From contig CAJTUD010000059.1 of assembly GCA_910579725.1 (NCBI GenBank), positions 1 to 18,361 of the forward strand: a stretch of 18,361 bases of DNA, given 5' to 3'. Below are positions 1 to 12,485 of the stretch, in pieces (within the stretch, counting starts at the first letter, position 1; the number at the start of each line of letters is the position of its first letter). Both the position numbers and the translations under genes were made by a program. Under the pieces are notes generated by a model. It searched no databases, was not told the origin of the DNA, and saw only the letters and a program-made list of their open reading frames with translations. The stretch comes from an uncultured Oscillospiraceae bacterium (GTDB lineage Bacteria > Bacillota > Clostridia > Oscillospirales > Oscillospiraceae).

Positions 1-3000
1 GTGGACTACGGCGGCAACCTGGAGCTGTCCTTTGTGGACTTCTCCATGGACGAAAAGCCCAAGTACGACGTGGAGGAGTGCAAGGCCCGGGATGTGAACT
101 ACGCCGCGCCTCTGAAGGTGACGGTTCGCCTGCGCAACAAGAAGACCGATGTGATCAAGGAGCAGGAGATCTTCATGGGGGACTTCCCGCTGATGACCAA
201 GTCCGGCACCTTCATCGTCAACGGCGCAGAGCGTGTTGTGGTTTCCCAGATCGTCCGTTCCCCCGGCATTTACTACGGCAAGGAGACCGACGTCAAGACT
301 GATCTGCCCATTCTCAGCGCCCAGCTGATTCCCTACCGCGGTGCGTGGCTGGAGTATGAAACCGATGCCAACGAGCTGTTCTGGGTCCGAATCGACAAAA
401 ACCGCAAATTGCCCATCACCTGCCTTATCCGCGCGCTGGGACTGAAGGAAGACACAGAGATTCTGGATTACTTCGGAGATGACCCCACTGTCCGGGCCAC
501 GCTGGAGAAGGACGGCTGCAAGAGCTACGAGGAGGCTCTGCTGGAAATCTACCGCAAGCTGCGCCCCGGCGAGCCCCCCACGGTGGACTCCGCTGAGAGC
601 CTGATTAACGGACTGTTTTTCGATCCCCGGCGGTATGATCTGAGCACCGTGGGCCGTTATAAATTTAACAAAAAACTGGCCCTGTGGGTCCGGGCCGCAG
701 AGCGGACCCTGCGGGAGCCGGTGGTGCATCCCGCCACAGGAGAGCTGCTCCATGAGCCTGGCCATATTCTGACCCGCAATGAGCTGCGGGAGCTGGATGC
801 CATCGGCGTCAACGAGGTCACGGTGGATGTGGACGGCCAGCCGCTGCGTATTTTCTCCAACCACATGTGCGATCTCAGCCGGTATGTGGATTTTGATCCC
901 GTGACTGAGTGCGGCATCAAGGAGCGGGTGCGCTTCACAGTTTTGCAGGAGCTGCTCAATCAGTACGAGGGCGACGAGCTGAAATACGCCATTCGTTCCC
1001 ATGTGGACGATCTGATTCCCAAGCACGTTATTGTGGACGACATCTTGGCCTCCATCAACTATATGAATGCCCTGGGTCGGGGCCTGACTGCCAAGGACGA
1101 CATTGACCACCTGGGCAATCGCCGTCTTCGGTGTGTGGGCGAGTTGCTGCAGAATCAATTTCGCATTGGCTTTTCCCGCATGGAGCGGGTGATCCGGGAG
1201 CGGATGACCATTCAGGATCTGGATATCGTCACGCCTCAGAGCCTTATCAATATCCGCCCTGTGACCGCCGCCATCAAGGAGTTCTTCGGCTCCTCCCCCC
1301 TCAGTCAGTTCATGGATCAGACCAATCCTCTGGCGGAGCTGACCCACAAGCGCCGCCTGTCTGCTCTGGGTCCCGGCGGTCTTTCCAGAGAGCGGGCCAG
1401 CATGGACGTCCGGGATGTCCACTACAGCCACTATGGCCGCATGTGCCCCATCGAGACCCCCGAGGGTCCCAACATCGGCCTGATCAACTACCTGTCCACC
1501 TATGCCCGGATCAATGAGTACGGATTTATCGAGGCCCCCTTCCGCAAGGTGGATCATGCCACGGCCCGGGTGACGGATGAGATTGTCTATATGACCGCCG
1601 ATGTGGAAGACCAGTATATTGTGGCCCAGGCGGCGGAGCCCACCGATGAAAACGGCTGCTTTGTCAACGAGCGTATCACCTGCCGCCACCGGGACGAGAT
1701 CATCGGCGTGGAAAAGGAAAAAGTGGACTTTGTAGACATCAGTCCCCGGATGATGGTGTCTATCGCCTCCGCTATGATCCCCTTCCTGCCCAATGACGAC
1801 GCCAACCGCGCCCTGATGGGCGCCAACATGCAGCGCCAGGCGGTGCCTCTGCTGCGGCCAGAGGCTCCCGTTATCGGCACCGGTATGGAGCATAAGATCT
1901 GCATGGACTCCGAGATCGTGGTTCTGGCTGAGGGCGACGGCGAGGTGACAAAGGTGGATGCTACCTCCATTTCCGTCAAGTACGATACCGGAGTGACCAG
2001 GGATTACAAACTGGTCAAGTTCCTCCGCTCCAACCATACCACCTGTATCAATCAGCGCCCTATTGTGTCCGTGGGCGAGCGGGTTCACGGCGGCGACCCC
2101 GCCAAAGGCATTTCCCCCTCTGTCTTGGCTGACGGCCCCGCCACCGAGCAGGGCGAGATCGCCTTGGGCCGGAACATCCTGGTGGGATTCATGACATGGG
2201 AGGGCTACAACTACGAGGACGCGGTGCTGCTCAATGAGCGCATGGTCCGGGAGGATGTGTACACCTCCATTCATATCGAGGAATACGAGATCGACTCCCG
2301 GGATACCAAGCTGGGGCCGGAGGAAATCACCCGTGATATTCCCAACGTGGGCGAGGAGGCTCTCCATGACCTGGATGAGCGGGGCATTATCCGCATCGGC
2401 GCGGAGGTCCGTTCCGGCGACATCCTGGTGGGCAAGGTGACGCCCAAGGGCGAAACCGATCTCACCGCCGAGGAGCGCCTGCTACGGGCTATTTTCGGTG
2501 AGAAGGCCCGGGAGGTCCGGGATACTTCCCTGAAGGTTCCCCACGGCGAAAGCGGCATCGTGGTGGACGCAAAGGTATTCACCCGGGAGGCCGGCGATGA
2601 GCTGGGGCCCGGCGTCAATCAGGTGGTCCGGGTCTATATCGCCCAGAAGCGTAAGGTCTCTGTAGGCGATAAGATGGCCGGCCGCCACGGCAACAAGGGT
2701 GTGGTTTCCCGGATTCTGCCCCAGGAGGATATGCCCTTCCTGCCCGACGGCACCCCGCTGGATATTGTGCTGAACCCCCTGGGCGTGCCTTCCCGTATGA
2801 ACATCGGACAGGTGCTGGAGGTCCATCTGGGTTACGCTGCCAAGACCCTGGGCTGGAAGGTGGCCACCCCCATTTTCGACGGAGCCAACGAGCAGGATAT
2901 TGCCGAAACCCTTCAGCTGGCCGGCTTGGACCCTGAGGGAAAGAGCTGGCTCTATGACGGACGGACCGGCGAGCGGTTTGACAACAAGGTAACGGTGGGC

Positions 3001-3552
3001 TATGTCTACTTCATGAAGCTCCACCATCTGGTGGACGACAAGATCCACGCCCGGTCCACCGGCCCCTACTCTCTTGTCACGCAGCAGCCTCTGGGCGGCA
3101 AGGCCCAGTTCGGCGGACAGCGGTTCGGAGAGATGGAAGTATGGGCCTTGGAGGCTTACGGTGCGTCCTATACTCTCCAGGAAATCCTTACCGTCAAATC
3201 CGACGACGTCACCGGCCGCGTCCACACCTACGAGTCCATCGTCAAGGGGCACAATGTGCCCAAGCCCGGCGTGCCCGAGTCCTTTAAGGTGCTGGTCAAG
3301 GAGCTCCAGGCTCTGTGCCTGGATATTCAGGTGCTCGATCAGGATGGAGCCGTCATTGAACTGAAGGATGATGACGACGAGATGACCACCTTCAACCTCT
3401 CCCGTATGGACCGGGATGACCGGGACGACCGGGAGGAGTACGTGGCGGACGATGCCGCCTTTGAGGAGTCCGGCTTCGGCATTGAGGATATTGACGAGGA
3501 TGAGGACGACGACTTCGCCGCCGACGACGGCGAGGACGACGAAGATTTTTAA
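1..3552 (+). CDS. rpoB: DNA-directed RNA polymerase beta subunit (5' truncated by window edge)
   Basis: This is the beta subunit of RNA polymerase, which with beta' forms the catalytic core and carries the rifamycin pocket. The reading frame is open from base 1. The first codon (GTG) is an internal valine, not a start, because the fragment begins at the conserved DYGGNLELSF stretch, which in relatives lies roughly 55 residues into the protein. The fragment has 1183 residues. Visible landmarks are the rifampicin-region core at about residues 428-460 (FGSSPLSQFMDQ, then THKRRLSALGPGG), and the active-site segment KVSVGDKMAGRHGNKG at about 885-900 with the two conserved lysines at 891 and 899. 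The C-terminal signature GGKAQFGGQRFGEMEVWALE is also present. The tail after residue 1120 is an unusually long run of Asp/Glu. The gene is followed 18 bp later by rpoC, the usual operon order. Identification is essentially certain. Confidence 0.98.
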   Translation: MDYGGNLELSFVDFSMDEKPKYDVEECKARDVNYAAPLKVTVRLRNKKTDVIKEQEIFMGDFPLMTKSGTFIVNGAERVVVSQIVRSPGIYYGKETDVKTDLPILSAQLIPYRGAWLEYETDANELFWVRIDKNRKLPITCLIRALGLKEDTEILDYFGDDPTVRATLEKDGCKSYEEALLEIYRKLRPGEPPTVDSAESLINGLFFDPRRYDLSTVGRYKFNKKLALWVRAAERTLREPVVHPATGELLHEPGHILTRNELRELDAIGVNEVTVDVDGQPLRIFSNHMCDLSRYVDFDPVTECGIKERVRFTVLQELLNQYEGDELKYAIRSHVDDLIPKHVIVDDILASINYMNALGRGLTAKDDIDHLGNRRLRCVGELLQNQFRIGFSRMERVIRERMTIQDLDIVTPQSLINIRPVTAAIKEFFGSSPLSQFMDQTNPLAELTHKRRLSALGPGGLSRERASMDVRDVHYSHYGRMCPIETPEGPNIGLINYLSTYARINEYGFIEAPFRKVDHATARVTDEIVYMTADVEDQYIVAQAAEPTDENGCFVNERITCRHRDEIIGVEKEKVDFVDISPRMMVSIASAMIPFLPNDDANRALMGANMQRQAVPLLRPEAPVIGTGMEHKICMDSEIVVLAEGDGEVTKVDATSISVKYDTGVTRDYKLVKFLRSNHTTCINQRPIVSVGERVHGGDPAKGISPSVLADGPATEQGEIALGRNILVGFMTWEGYNYEDAVLLNERMVREDVYTSIHIEEYEIDSRDTKLGPEEITRDIPNVGEEALHDLDERGIIRIGAEVRSGDILVGKVTPKGETDLTAEERLLRAIFGEKAREVRDTSLKVPHGESGIVVDAKVFTREAGDELGPGVNQVVRVYIAQKRKVSVGDKMAGRHGNKGVVSRILPQEDMPFLPDGTPLDIVLNPLGVPSRMNIGQVLEVHLGYAAKTLGWKVATPIFDGANEQDIAETLQLAGLDPEGKSWLYDGRTGERFDNKVTVGYVYFMKLHHLVDDKIHARSTGPYSLVTQQPLGGKAQFGGQRFGEMEVWALEAYGASYTLQEILTVKSDDVTGRVHTYESIVKGHNVPKPGVPESFKVLVKELQALCLDIQVLDQDGAVIELKDDDDEMTTFNLSRMDRDDRDDREEYVADDAAFEESGFGIEDIDEDEDDDFAADDGEDDEDF
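3409..3435 (+). repeat. Three tandem 9-bp units in the acidic tail of rpoB
   Basis: Three consecutive GACCGGGAN units encode Asp-Arg-Asp, Asp-Arg-Asp, Asp-Arg-Glu. They sit in the variable acidic tail beyond the conserved end of RpoB, where length variation should be tolerated. Confidence 0.6.
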
Positions 3553-3570
3553 CCGGGAGGAGTTGGATAA

Positions 3571-7242
<3,672 letters not shown>

Positions 7243-7255
7243 AGGATTCCCACTA

Positions 7256-7300
7256 TATAAAAGAAATCGGAAGCCGGCCCGGCTTCCGATTTCTTTTATA
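7256..7300. terminator. Long symmetric hairpin, probable bidirectional terminator between rpoC and the aminopeptidase gene
   Basis: Two perfectly complementary 22-base arms (7256-7277 and 7279-7300) flank a single base. The GC core is CGGAAGCCGG and the outer part is A-rich on the left and T-rich on the right (TTTCTTTTATA). The A/T arms let either strand read as stem followed by a U-rich run. It lies between the convergent rpoC (stop at 7242) and aminopeptidase gene (stop at 7392), as expected for a shared terminator. The remaining 7301-7391 shows nothing else. Confidence 0.88.
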
Positions 7301-7391
7301 GTTGATGGAGGGATACAAAGGATACAGGCGAACTGCCGCCATCTCCAAAGCAATTTCAGGTGCGCACACGTCCAATTCCTTTGGGACTCTT

Positions 7392-8732
7392 TCAGGAAAA
7401 CGTGCGGCAAAGCCGGTACAGGGTGGCGACGCCCATGCCGGTCGCGCCCTGGGGCTGGTAGGGCGGGCTCTGCTTCCAGGTATGGCTGGTTCCAGCGATG
7501 TCCAGGTGCATCCAGGGAATCTCTCCGGCAAAAGCGCCCAGGAACAGTCCTGCCGTAATGGCGCCGCAGCCGTCGCTGGAGTTGTACAAATCCGCTACGG
7601 GGCTTTCAATCAGCTTCTTATACTCCGGGTAATCCGGCATCCGCCAAAACTTCTCTCCGGTGTACTCTGCCGCAGCCTGAAGTCTGGCAAAGAATTCGTC
7701 GTCATTGGCCATCACCCCAGCGGCTGCACCGCCCAGCATCCGGCCGATTGCGCCGGTAAGCGTAGCGATATCCACCACCTTACAGGCGTTCTCCTTCTCA
7801 ATTGCGTAGGTAATGGCATCCGCCAGAATCAGGCGACCCTCAGCGTCAGTGCTGCCGATCTCAATGGTCTTGCCGGACATGGAGCCAATGACGTCGTCGG
7901 GCAGGAAGCTGGCAGGCGTAATCCGGTTTTCCACAGCGGGAATCACCGCCGTCACATTCACTGCCGCCCGGTTCTCTGCCAGAGCCAGAATGGCCGCAGC
8001 CACGGAAGCGCCTCCTGCCATATCGCCCTTCATGCCCCGCATGCTGGTTTTCAGGCTGTAGCCGCCGGAATCAAAGCACACGCCTTTGCCTACCAGGGCA
8101 ATGGGCGCGTCCCCCTCCTGGCCGCCGCGGTAGCGCAGCACGATAAGCCGGGGCGGGTTGGCAGAGCTGTCCCCCACGGCGTGGAAAGCCTCCATGCCCA
8201 GAGCCCGGGTTTCTTTTTCATCCAGCACCTGAACCTCCACAGGCAACTCTCCAACAGCTCCAGCCACAGCCTCGGCCAGCATGATGGGCGTCAGCTTGTT
8301 GCCGGGACGGTTGACCAGATCTCTGGCGAAGCAGATCCAGCGGTCCAGCGCGATGGTTTCCGCGAGGATCTCGCCGGTTCCCTCTGTACCGGTGAGGTAG
8401 AGCTGCGGATGATTCTCCTCGCTCTGCTCCTTCTTCCAATTCTCCTGCCGGTAGAGAGCCAGCTCGGAGCCCTGGACCAGGGCAGCCAGTCCCTCAGCCC
8501 CCAGGACCTTTACCACGGGGGCCGCATCCATCAGAACAGATCTGCCTCCCAGGCTCTTCACCTGGAGGACCGCTTTGGCGGCCGACCGACGCACTGCCTC
8601 CGTCTCCGGCTTTTCTCCCAAGCATACCAGCAGCTGTCTGGGCTTCTCTCCGGCTTCCAGCTTCCCCTCTTTGCCGTCCAGGCACAGGGTCAGCTTCCAT
8701 TGAGTTTCTTCTCCGTTCCACAATTTAACCAT
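7392..8732 (-). CDS. pepA: M17-family leucyl aminopeptidase
   Basis: This is a cytosolic, two-metal cytosol aminopeptidase that removes N-terminal residues from peptides during protein turnover. It has 446 residues, somewhat shorter than the usual 480-500, the difference being in the poorly conserved N-terminal domain (about 1-125). The catalytic domain is intact. The metal and catalytic set is visible as Lys216 and Asp221 (VGKGVCFDSGG), Lys228, Asp237 (MKGDMAGG), and Asp296, Glu298 and Arg300 in STDAEGRL. The family signature normally reads NTDAEGRL, so the first position is Ser instead of Asn. The start ATG follows AAAGGAG with a long 13-base spacing; a nearer GTG is out of frame and stops at once. 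It lies 50 bp downstream of the HD-domain gene on the same strand, with no good promoter seen in the gap, so it may be co-transcribed. The metabolic link to the upstream signalling genes is not obvious. Confidence 0.93.
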   Translation of the reverse strand: MVKLWNGEETQWKLTLCLDGKEGKLEAGEKPRQLLVCLGEKPETEAVRRSAAKAVLQVKSLGGRSVLMDAAPVVKVLGAEGLAALVQGSELALYRQENWKKEQSEENHPQLYLTGTEGTGEILAETIALDRWICFARDLVNRPGNKLTPIMLAEAVAGAVGELPVEVQVLDEKETRALGMEAFHAVGDSSANPPRLIVLRYRGGQEGDAPIALVGKGVCFDSGGYSLKTSMRGMKGDMAGGASVAAAILALAENRAAVNVTAVIPAVENRITPASFLPDDVIGSMSGKTIEIGSTDAEGRLILADAITYAIEKENACKVVDIATLTGAIGRMLGGAAAGVMANDDEFFARLQAAAEYTGEKFWRMPDYPEYKKLIESPVADLYNSSDGCGAITAGLFLGAFAGEIPWMHLDIAGTSHTWKQSPPYQPQGATGMGVATLYRLCRTFS

Positions 8733-8782
8733 GGCTCACTTTTTTCTCCTTTGTTGTATGATTCTCACGCGCATACCGCGCT

Positions 8783-10627
8783 TTATTGGACTTGGCTTTG
8801 CTCCTGCTCGTACATCTGCTGGTACGCCTCCTGCCGGCCATTTTCAAAGGCACGCCGGATGAGCTCCGTCACATGCCGGTCCCGCAGGCGGGCGGTGAGC
8901 AGAGGCGAGAACTGCCGTCCCTCTAGGGCGATGGCTCCCTGCACCGCCTCTTCAAAGGTCATCTCGATTCCCGTATAGGACTGTGCGGAGTGGGTGACAT
9001 TTTCCAGCCAGTCCACCAGACTGATTACGTCCACCATCTGCCGTCCGGCGTATTCCAGACGGCGGTACTCCGGTGGGAAGCCGTGGGCGGAGCCGTCGTA
9101 CCAGGCGTGGTGCCCCAGCGCCGCCGGCGCGAAACGCCGGGTGGAGGGCCGCTCCCGGAGCAGAAGCTCCCCGGCTGTCGTGTGCAGGCATGTCACCTCG
9201 TACTCCTCTTCCATCCACTGCCGGGCGGTACGGGAGTACAGCTCCAGAACGCTGACCTTTCCTACATCGTGGAGCAGTCCGCTCTGCATGGCGTTCTCCA
9301 GCACCTGCCGCCGCTTCTCCTCTGGATCCGTCAGCTGGCGGATATCGGGTTCATCGTCAAAAAAAGCGGGCTCCTCCTCCAGGATCAGGCCGCACAGCGC
9401 CTGGGCGGCAGTCCCCACCATCCAGGAGTGGAGATACACCTCCGGCATGAACCGGAGCATCATCCATTGGAGAAATGTTCCGAAGGGAACGCCGCTGCCG
9501 GTTTCCAGATACATATAGGAGAGATGGCGGAGGTAGAGGAGGACTTTCTCATCCTCCGATGCCGAGAAGGAGTCCGCGTAATCCATGGCTCGTCGGAACA
9601 GCGAGTTGATATAGGTCTCCCGGCCTGGAATTCTCTCCGGATATTGGATCAGATACTGACAGTAAAATGCCGGAAGAGACAAAATCCCGTACATCCCGTC
9701 CGGGGAGCGGTCAGCAGGATCCGCCGCGTCCAGCAGGGACTCCACCTTGACCAGCAGCCGGTCCAGATCCCATATACCGCAGTAGTATTCAATGGCGTAA
9801 TACGGAAATGCCCAGCGCAGAGGCGGTGTCTCGTTCCGGGTTTCCTGTATCCGGCGCTGGTAAACGATGTAGGCGGATTCCATGATGCTGGCCATGTCCT
9901 CCGGTGTCATCACCTTCTCCTTGTTGTAGGAGATGCAGGTGGCCATCTGCTGATTGGTCATGTAAATGTAGCGATCCCAAGGCAGGCCCGGCGCCATTTG
10001 CTGGTAGGATGCGTCCTGCATGATCCGCAGCGTGTCACGAACCAGGCCGATTTTCTCTCCTGGGGATTTGAACAGTCCCAGGGACATATTGGCCCGGGAG
10101 CGCAGAATGTAGCCAAGAGTTTCCTCATCGCCGATCTCATCGCAGTATTTCAAATAGGCCGCCGCTTCGGCAAAGCACAGCCGCATCTGGCTGACATACC
10201 GCTCGATTGTCTCCAAATTCAGGCCCACCAGCTTGCTGCTCAGTCCGAAGTATCCCATGCCGAGCCAGTACAGCTCCCGGATCATCCCGTTGCGGTCTTC
10301 CCGCTGCCGGGCCAGACTCAGAAGCGCCTGATGAATCAGACGGAAGAGCCCCTCGTCCTGGGTTTCCGGGTTTCCCCACAACTGAGCGGCAAAGGCATCC
10401 AGCTCCTCCAGCTCCTCCGGCCCCGCGGCGAACAGGCGGTCCAGCGTGGGAAACAGGTTCTGCCGGAGCAGTTCCAGATTCCGCTTCACCTTTTCCGCCG
10501 CCAGCGCTTCGCTCCGGAGCAGCCGCTGGGTATACTCCTCCAGAGACAGCTCACCCGGTCTCTGACGCGCGGTAAGGGCTGCGATCTCCCGGATATTGGC
10601 AATGTACTCCTGCTGGTATGGCCGCAT
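8783..10627 (-). CDS. HD-GYP-like metal-dependent phosphohydrolase with long N-terminal helical domain
   Basis: A 614-residue protein with a C-terminal HD domain. The metal-ligand pattern of the HD-GYP class can be followed: His400, His453-Asp454 with Lys457 (LLHDVGK), His482, His506-His507 and a late Asp near 538-540 (VDW). The segment that is usually HHE...GYP reads GHHAWYDGSAHGFP, so GYP is GFP and the Glu after the His pair is Ala. HD-GYP enzymes hydrolyse cyclic-di-GMP or related nucleotides; that activity here is inference. Residues 1-390 are helical, have no membrane segment and no clear receiver domain, and look like a TPR-type scaffold (inference). The start at 10627 was chosen because AGAGGAG lies 8 bases upstream; in-frame ATGs further upstream run into the kinase gene. 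The 40-bp gap to the upstream kinase gene suggests an operon and a shared signalling role. Confidence 0.85.
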   Translation of the reverse strand: MRPYQQEYIANIREIAALTARQRPGELSLEEYTQRLLRSEALAAEKVKRNLELLRQNLFPTLDRLFAAGPEELEELDAFAAQLWGNPETQDEGLFRLIHQALLSLARQREDRNGMIRELYWLGMGYFGLSSKLVGLNLETIERYVSQMRLCFAEAAAYLKYCDEIGDEETLGYILRSRANMSLGLFKSPGEKIGLVRDTLRIMQDASYQQMAPGLPWDRYIYMTNQQMATCISYNKEKVMTPEDMASIMESAYIVYQRRIQETRNETPPLRWAFPYYAIEYYCGIWDLDRLLVKVESLLDAADPADRSPDGMYGILSLPAFYCQYLIQYPERIPGRETYINSLFRRAMDYADSFSASEDEKVLLYLRHLSYMYLETGSGVPFGTFLQWMMLRFMPEVYLHSWMVGTAAQALCGLILEEEPAFFDDEPDIRQLTDPEEKRRQVLENAMQSGLLHDVGKVSVLELYSRTARQWMEEEYEVTCLHTTAGELLLRERPSTRRFAPAALGHHAWYDGSAHGFPPEYRRLEYAGRQMVDVISLVDWLENVTHSAQSYTGIEMTFEEAVQGAIALEGRQFSPLLTARLRDRHVTELIRRAFENGRQEAYQQMYEQEQSQVQ

Positions 10628-10667
10628 GATACTCGCTCCTCTTTCCATTGTTCCGCCGGAAGGCCAG

Positions 10668-12332
10668 TCAATGCAGCTGCCTGCGCAGCACATCCTGCAA
10701 GCGCTCCAGATCCACCGGCTTGGACACATGCTCGTTCATGCCTGCCTCTCTGGACTGGCGCACGTCCTCCACAAAGGCGTTGGCGGTCATGGCTACGATC
10801 CACACGCTTTCCGCGTCGGGCCGGTCCATCTTGCGGATCTGGCGGGCCGCCTCGTAGCCGTCCATTACAGGCATCTGAATATCCATGAAAATAATGTCGT
10901 AATATTCTGTCGGAGAGGCAGCGAATTTGTCCGCCGCCTCTTGGCCATTCTCCGCTGTTTCCACCTGTATGCCAGTCATTCCCAGCAGCTCTGAGGCAAT
11001 TTCCAGGTTTAGCTCGTTATCCTCCACCAGCAGTGCGCGGTAGCTGCTGTAGTCTCCTTCCCGGGAGCCTGCCCCGCCTTCCTCCTCTCCGCCGCTTCCC
11101 ACCAGGCGGGAGAGGGTGTCCAGCAGACGGCTGCTGAACAGCGGGCAGGGGACAAAGGCGCTGATTCCCGCCCGGACGGCCCGGTATTCCATCTGCCCCC
11201 AGTCCTCCTCCGATACCAGCAGAATGGGAAAATCCTGTCCCGCCAGCTGCCGCACGTGGGCGGCGGCGTCCAGCGGCGGCATGTCCTCCAGCTCCTGCCC
11301 CAGCAGCAGGGCGCAGGGCATCCGGTCTTCGTATCTGGCCTCTGTGAGGTAGGTAACGGCATCCAGTCCCTTTTCCAACCGCACCGGCATCAGGCCGCCC
11401 TCCCGGAGACAGTCCTCCATCTGCCGGGCGCGGCCATCCAGACGCTCCACGATCAGGACCTTTTCTCCGGTCGGAAGCGTCCGTTCCTGATCGTGGGGAG
11501 AAATTGGAAGCGGCAGCTCCACGGTAAAGCGGCTGCCCGCCCCCTCCTGACTCTCCACCCGGATCTGTCCGCCCATGCTGTCCACCAGACTTTTCACAAT
11601 GGACATCCCCAGTCCGGTGCCCTCGATGCGGTTCACAGCGCTGCTGCGTACCCGCTCGAATGGGAGGAAGATCCGCTTCAGAAATTCACTGCTCATGCCG
11701 ATGCCGTTGTCCTCGCAGAGGAAGTCCAGCCAGACCACGCCCTCCTCCCGGGCGGGCCGCTGGGAAAAGAGAACGTGGATTGTGCCGCCCGCCTGGGTGT
11801 ATTTCACAGCGTTGCCGATGATGTTCACCAGGATTTGCCGCAGGCGAAGGGGGTCGCCTGTCAGGCTCTCCTCGTGGATTTTCCCGATTTCAAAGCGCAG
11901 GGTCTGCTCCTTCTGAGCTGCCTGGGGCCGGACGATGACGGCAATATCATGCGTCAGATCCGCCAAGGAAAACCGCTCCTGATTGAGCGTCATCCGCCCG
12001 CTGTCGATTCGGGACATATCCAGTACATCGTTGACCAGACTCATCAGGTGGGTGGAGGCAGTGCGGATTTTGTCCAGACAGTCCTGAACTCGGGCCTTCT
12101 CATCGATGTGGCTCAGACCGATGGCCGTCATTCCCATGATGGCATTCATGGGGGTGCGGATATCGTGGGACATACTGGAGAGAAACCGGCTTTTGGCCCG
12201 GTTGGCCTCCTCCGCCGCTTCCAGCGCCCGGCGCAGCGCTTCATTTTCCTGAGAAAGTTCATCCACGCGCCGGTCAAGCGCGGCGGGGTCCCGGTCTGCC
12301 GGGACGCTTTTCTTATAATCTGATGCTCCCAT
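10668..12332 (-). CDS. Cytosolic hybrid histidine kinase with two C-terminal receiver domains (first degenerate)
   Basis: A 554-residue sensor kinase/response-regulator hybrid. A short coiled-coil N-terminus (about 18-48) leads into a HisKA domain with phospho-acceptor His56 in SHDIRTP, then a HATPase_c domain with N box Asn170/Asn174, DNGIG at 208-212 and GTGLGM at 238-243. A receiver-like domain at about 290-410 lacks the acidic pocket and the phospho-acceptor Asp. A second receiver (about 431-554) is intact, with Glu436-Asp437, Asp484 in FMDIQMPVMDG and Lys538. There is no transmembrane segment, PAS, GAF or HPt domain, so input must come through a partner or the coiled coil. The start ATG follows AGGG by 6 bases, and an extended -10 promoter lies about 70 bp upstream. 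It is the first gene of a probable operon with the HD-GYP-like gene. Confidence 0.93.
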   Translation of the reverse strand: MGASDYKKSVPADRDPAALDRRVDELSQENEALRRALEAAEEANRAKSRFLSSMSHDIRTPMNAIMGMTAIGLSHIDEKARVQDCLDKIRTASTHLMSLVNDVLDMSRIDSGRMTLNQERFSLADLTHDIAVIVRPQAAQKEQTLRFEIGKIHEESLTGDPLRLRQILVNIIGNAVKYTQAGGTIHVLFSQRPAREEGVVWLDFLCEDNGIGMSSEFLKRIFLPFERVRSSAVNRIEGTGLGMSIVKSLVDSMGGQIRVESQEGAGSRFTVELPLPISPHDQERTLPTGEKVLIVERLDGRARQMEDCLREGGLMPVRLEKGLDAVTYLTEARYEDRMPCALLLGQELEDMPPLDAAAHVRQLAGQDFPILLVSEEDWGQMEYRAVRAGISAFVPCPLFSSRLLDTLSRLVGSGGEEEGGAGSREGDYSSYRALLVEDNELNLEIASELLGMTGIQVETAENGQEAADKFAASPTEYYDIIFMDIQMPVMDGYEAARQIRKMDRPDAESVWIVAMTANAFVEDVRQSREAGMNEHVSKPVDLERLQDVLRRQLH

Positions 12333-12399
12333 CCATATCCCTCGCTTCTGTCTGCGTCATTTTGTGCCCCGGAAATCCAGGCTTGCCGTATTGCGGTCC

Positions 12400-12405
12400 A
12401 GTATA
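12400..12405 (-). promoter_or_regulatory. Extended -10 promoter for the hybrid kinase gene
   Basis: Read on the - strand, TATACT (12405 to 12400) is preceded by TGA, giving the TGN extended -10 form. The matching -35 position (12428-12423) reads TGGCTT, a poor match, which is typical of promoters that rely on an extended -10. It lies about 70 bp before the kinase start and faces away from the pseudouridine synthase promoter. Confidence 0.55.
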
Positions 12406-12485
12406 TCATATCGGCAGCGGAAAAGCCATACCTTTCTGCGGAAAAAGATCAGCCGCTCCTTCCCCATTTTCCAGTGGAAACCCTA

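Noticed and set aside
10628..10729. Upstream in-frame starts of the HD-domain gene
   Set aside because: They have poor ribosome binding sites and most of the extension lies inside the kinase gene. ATG 10627 has a good AGAGGAG at 8 bases.
7302..10888. Two long + strand open frames (558 and 632 codons) over the aminopeptidase and HD-protein genes
   Set aside because: Both are mirror frames of well-supported - strand genes and contain no family motifs.
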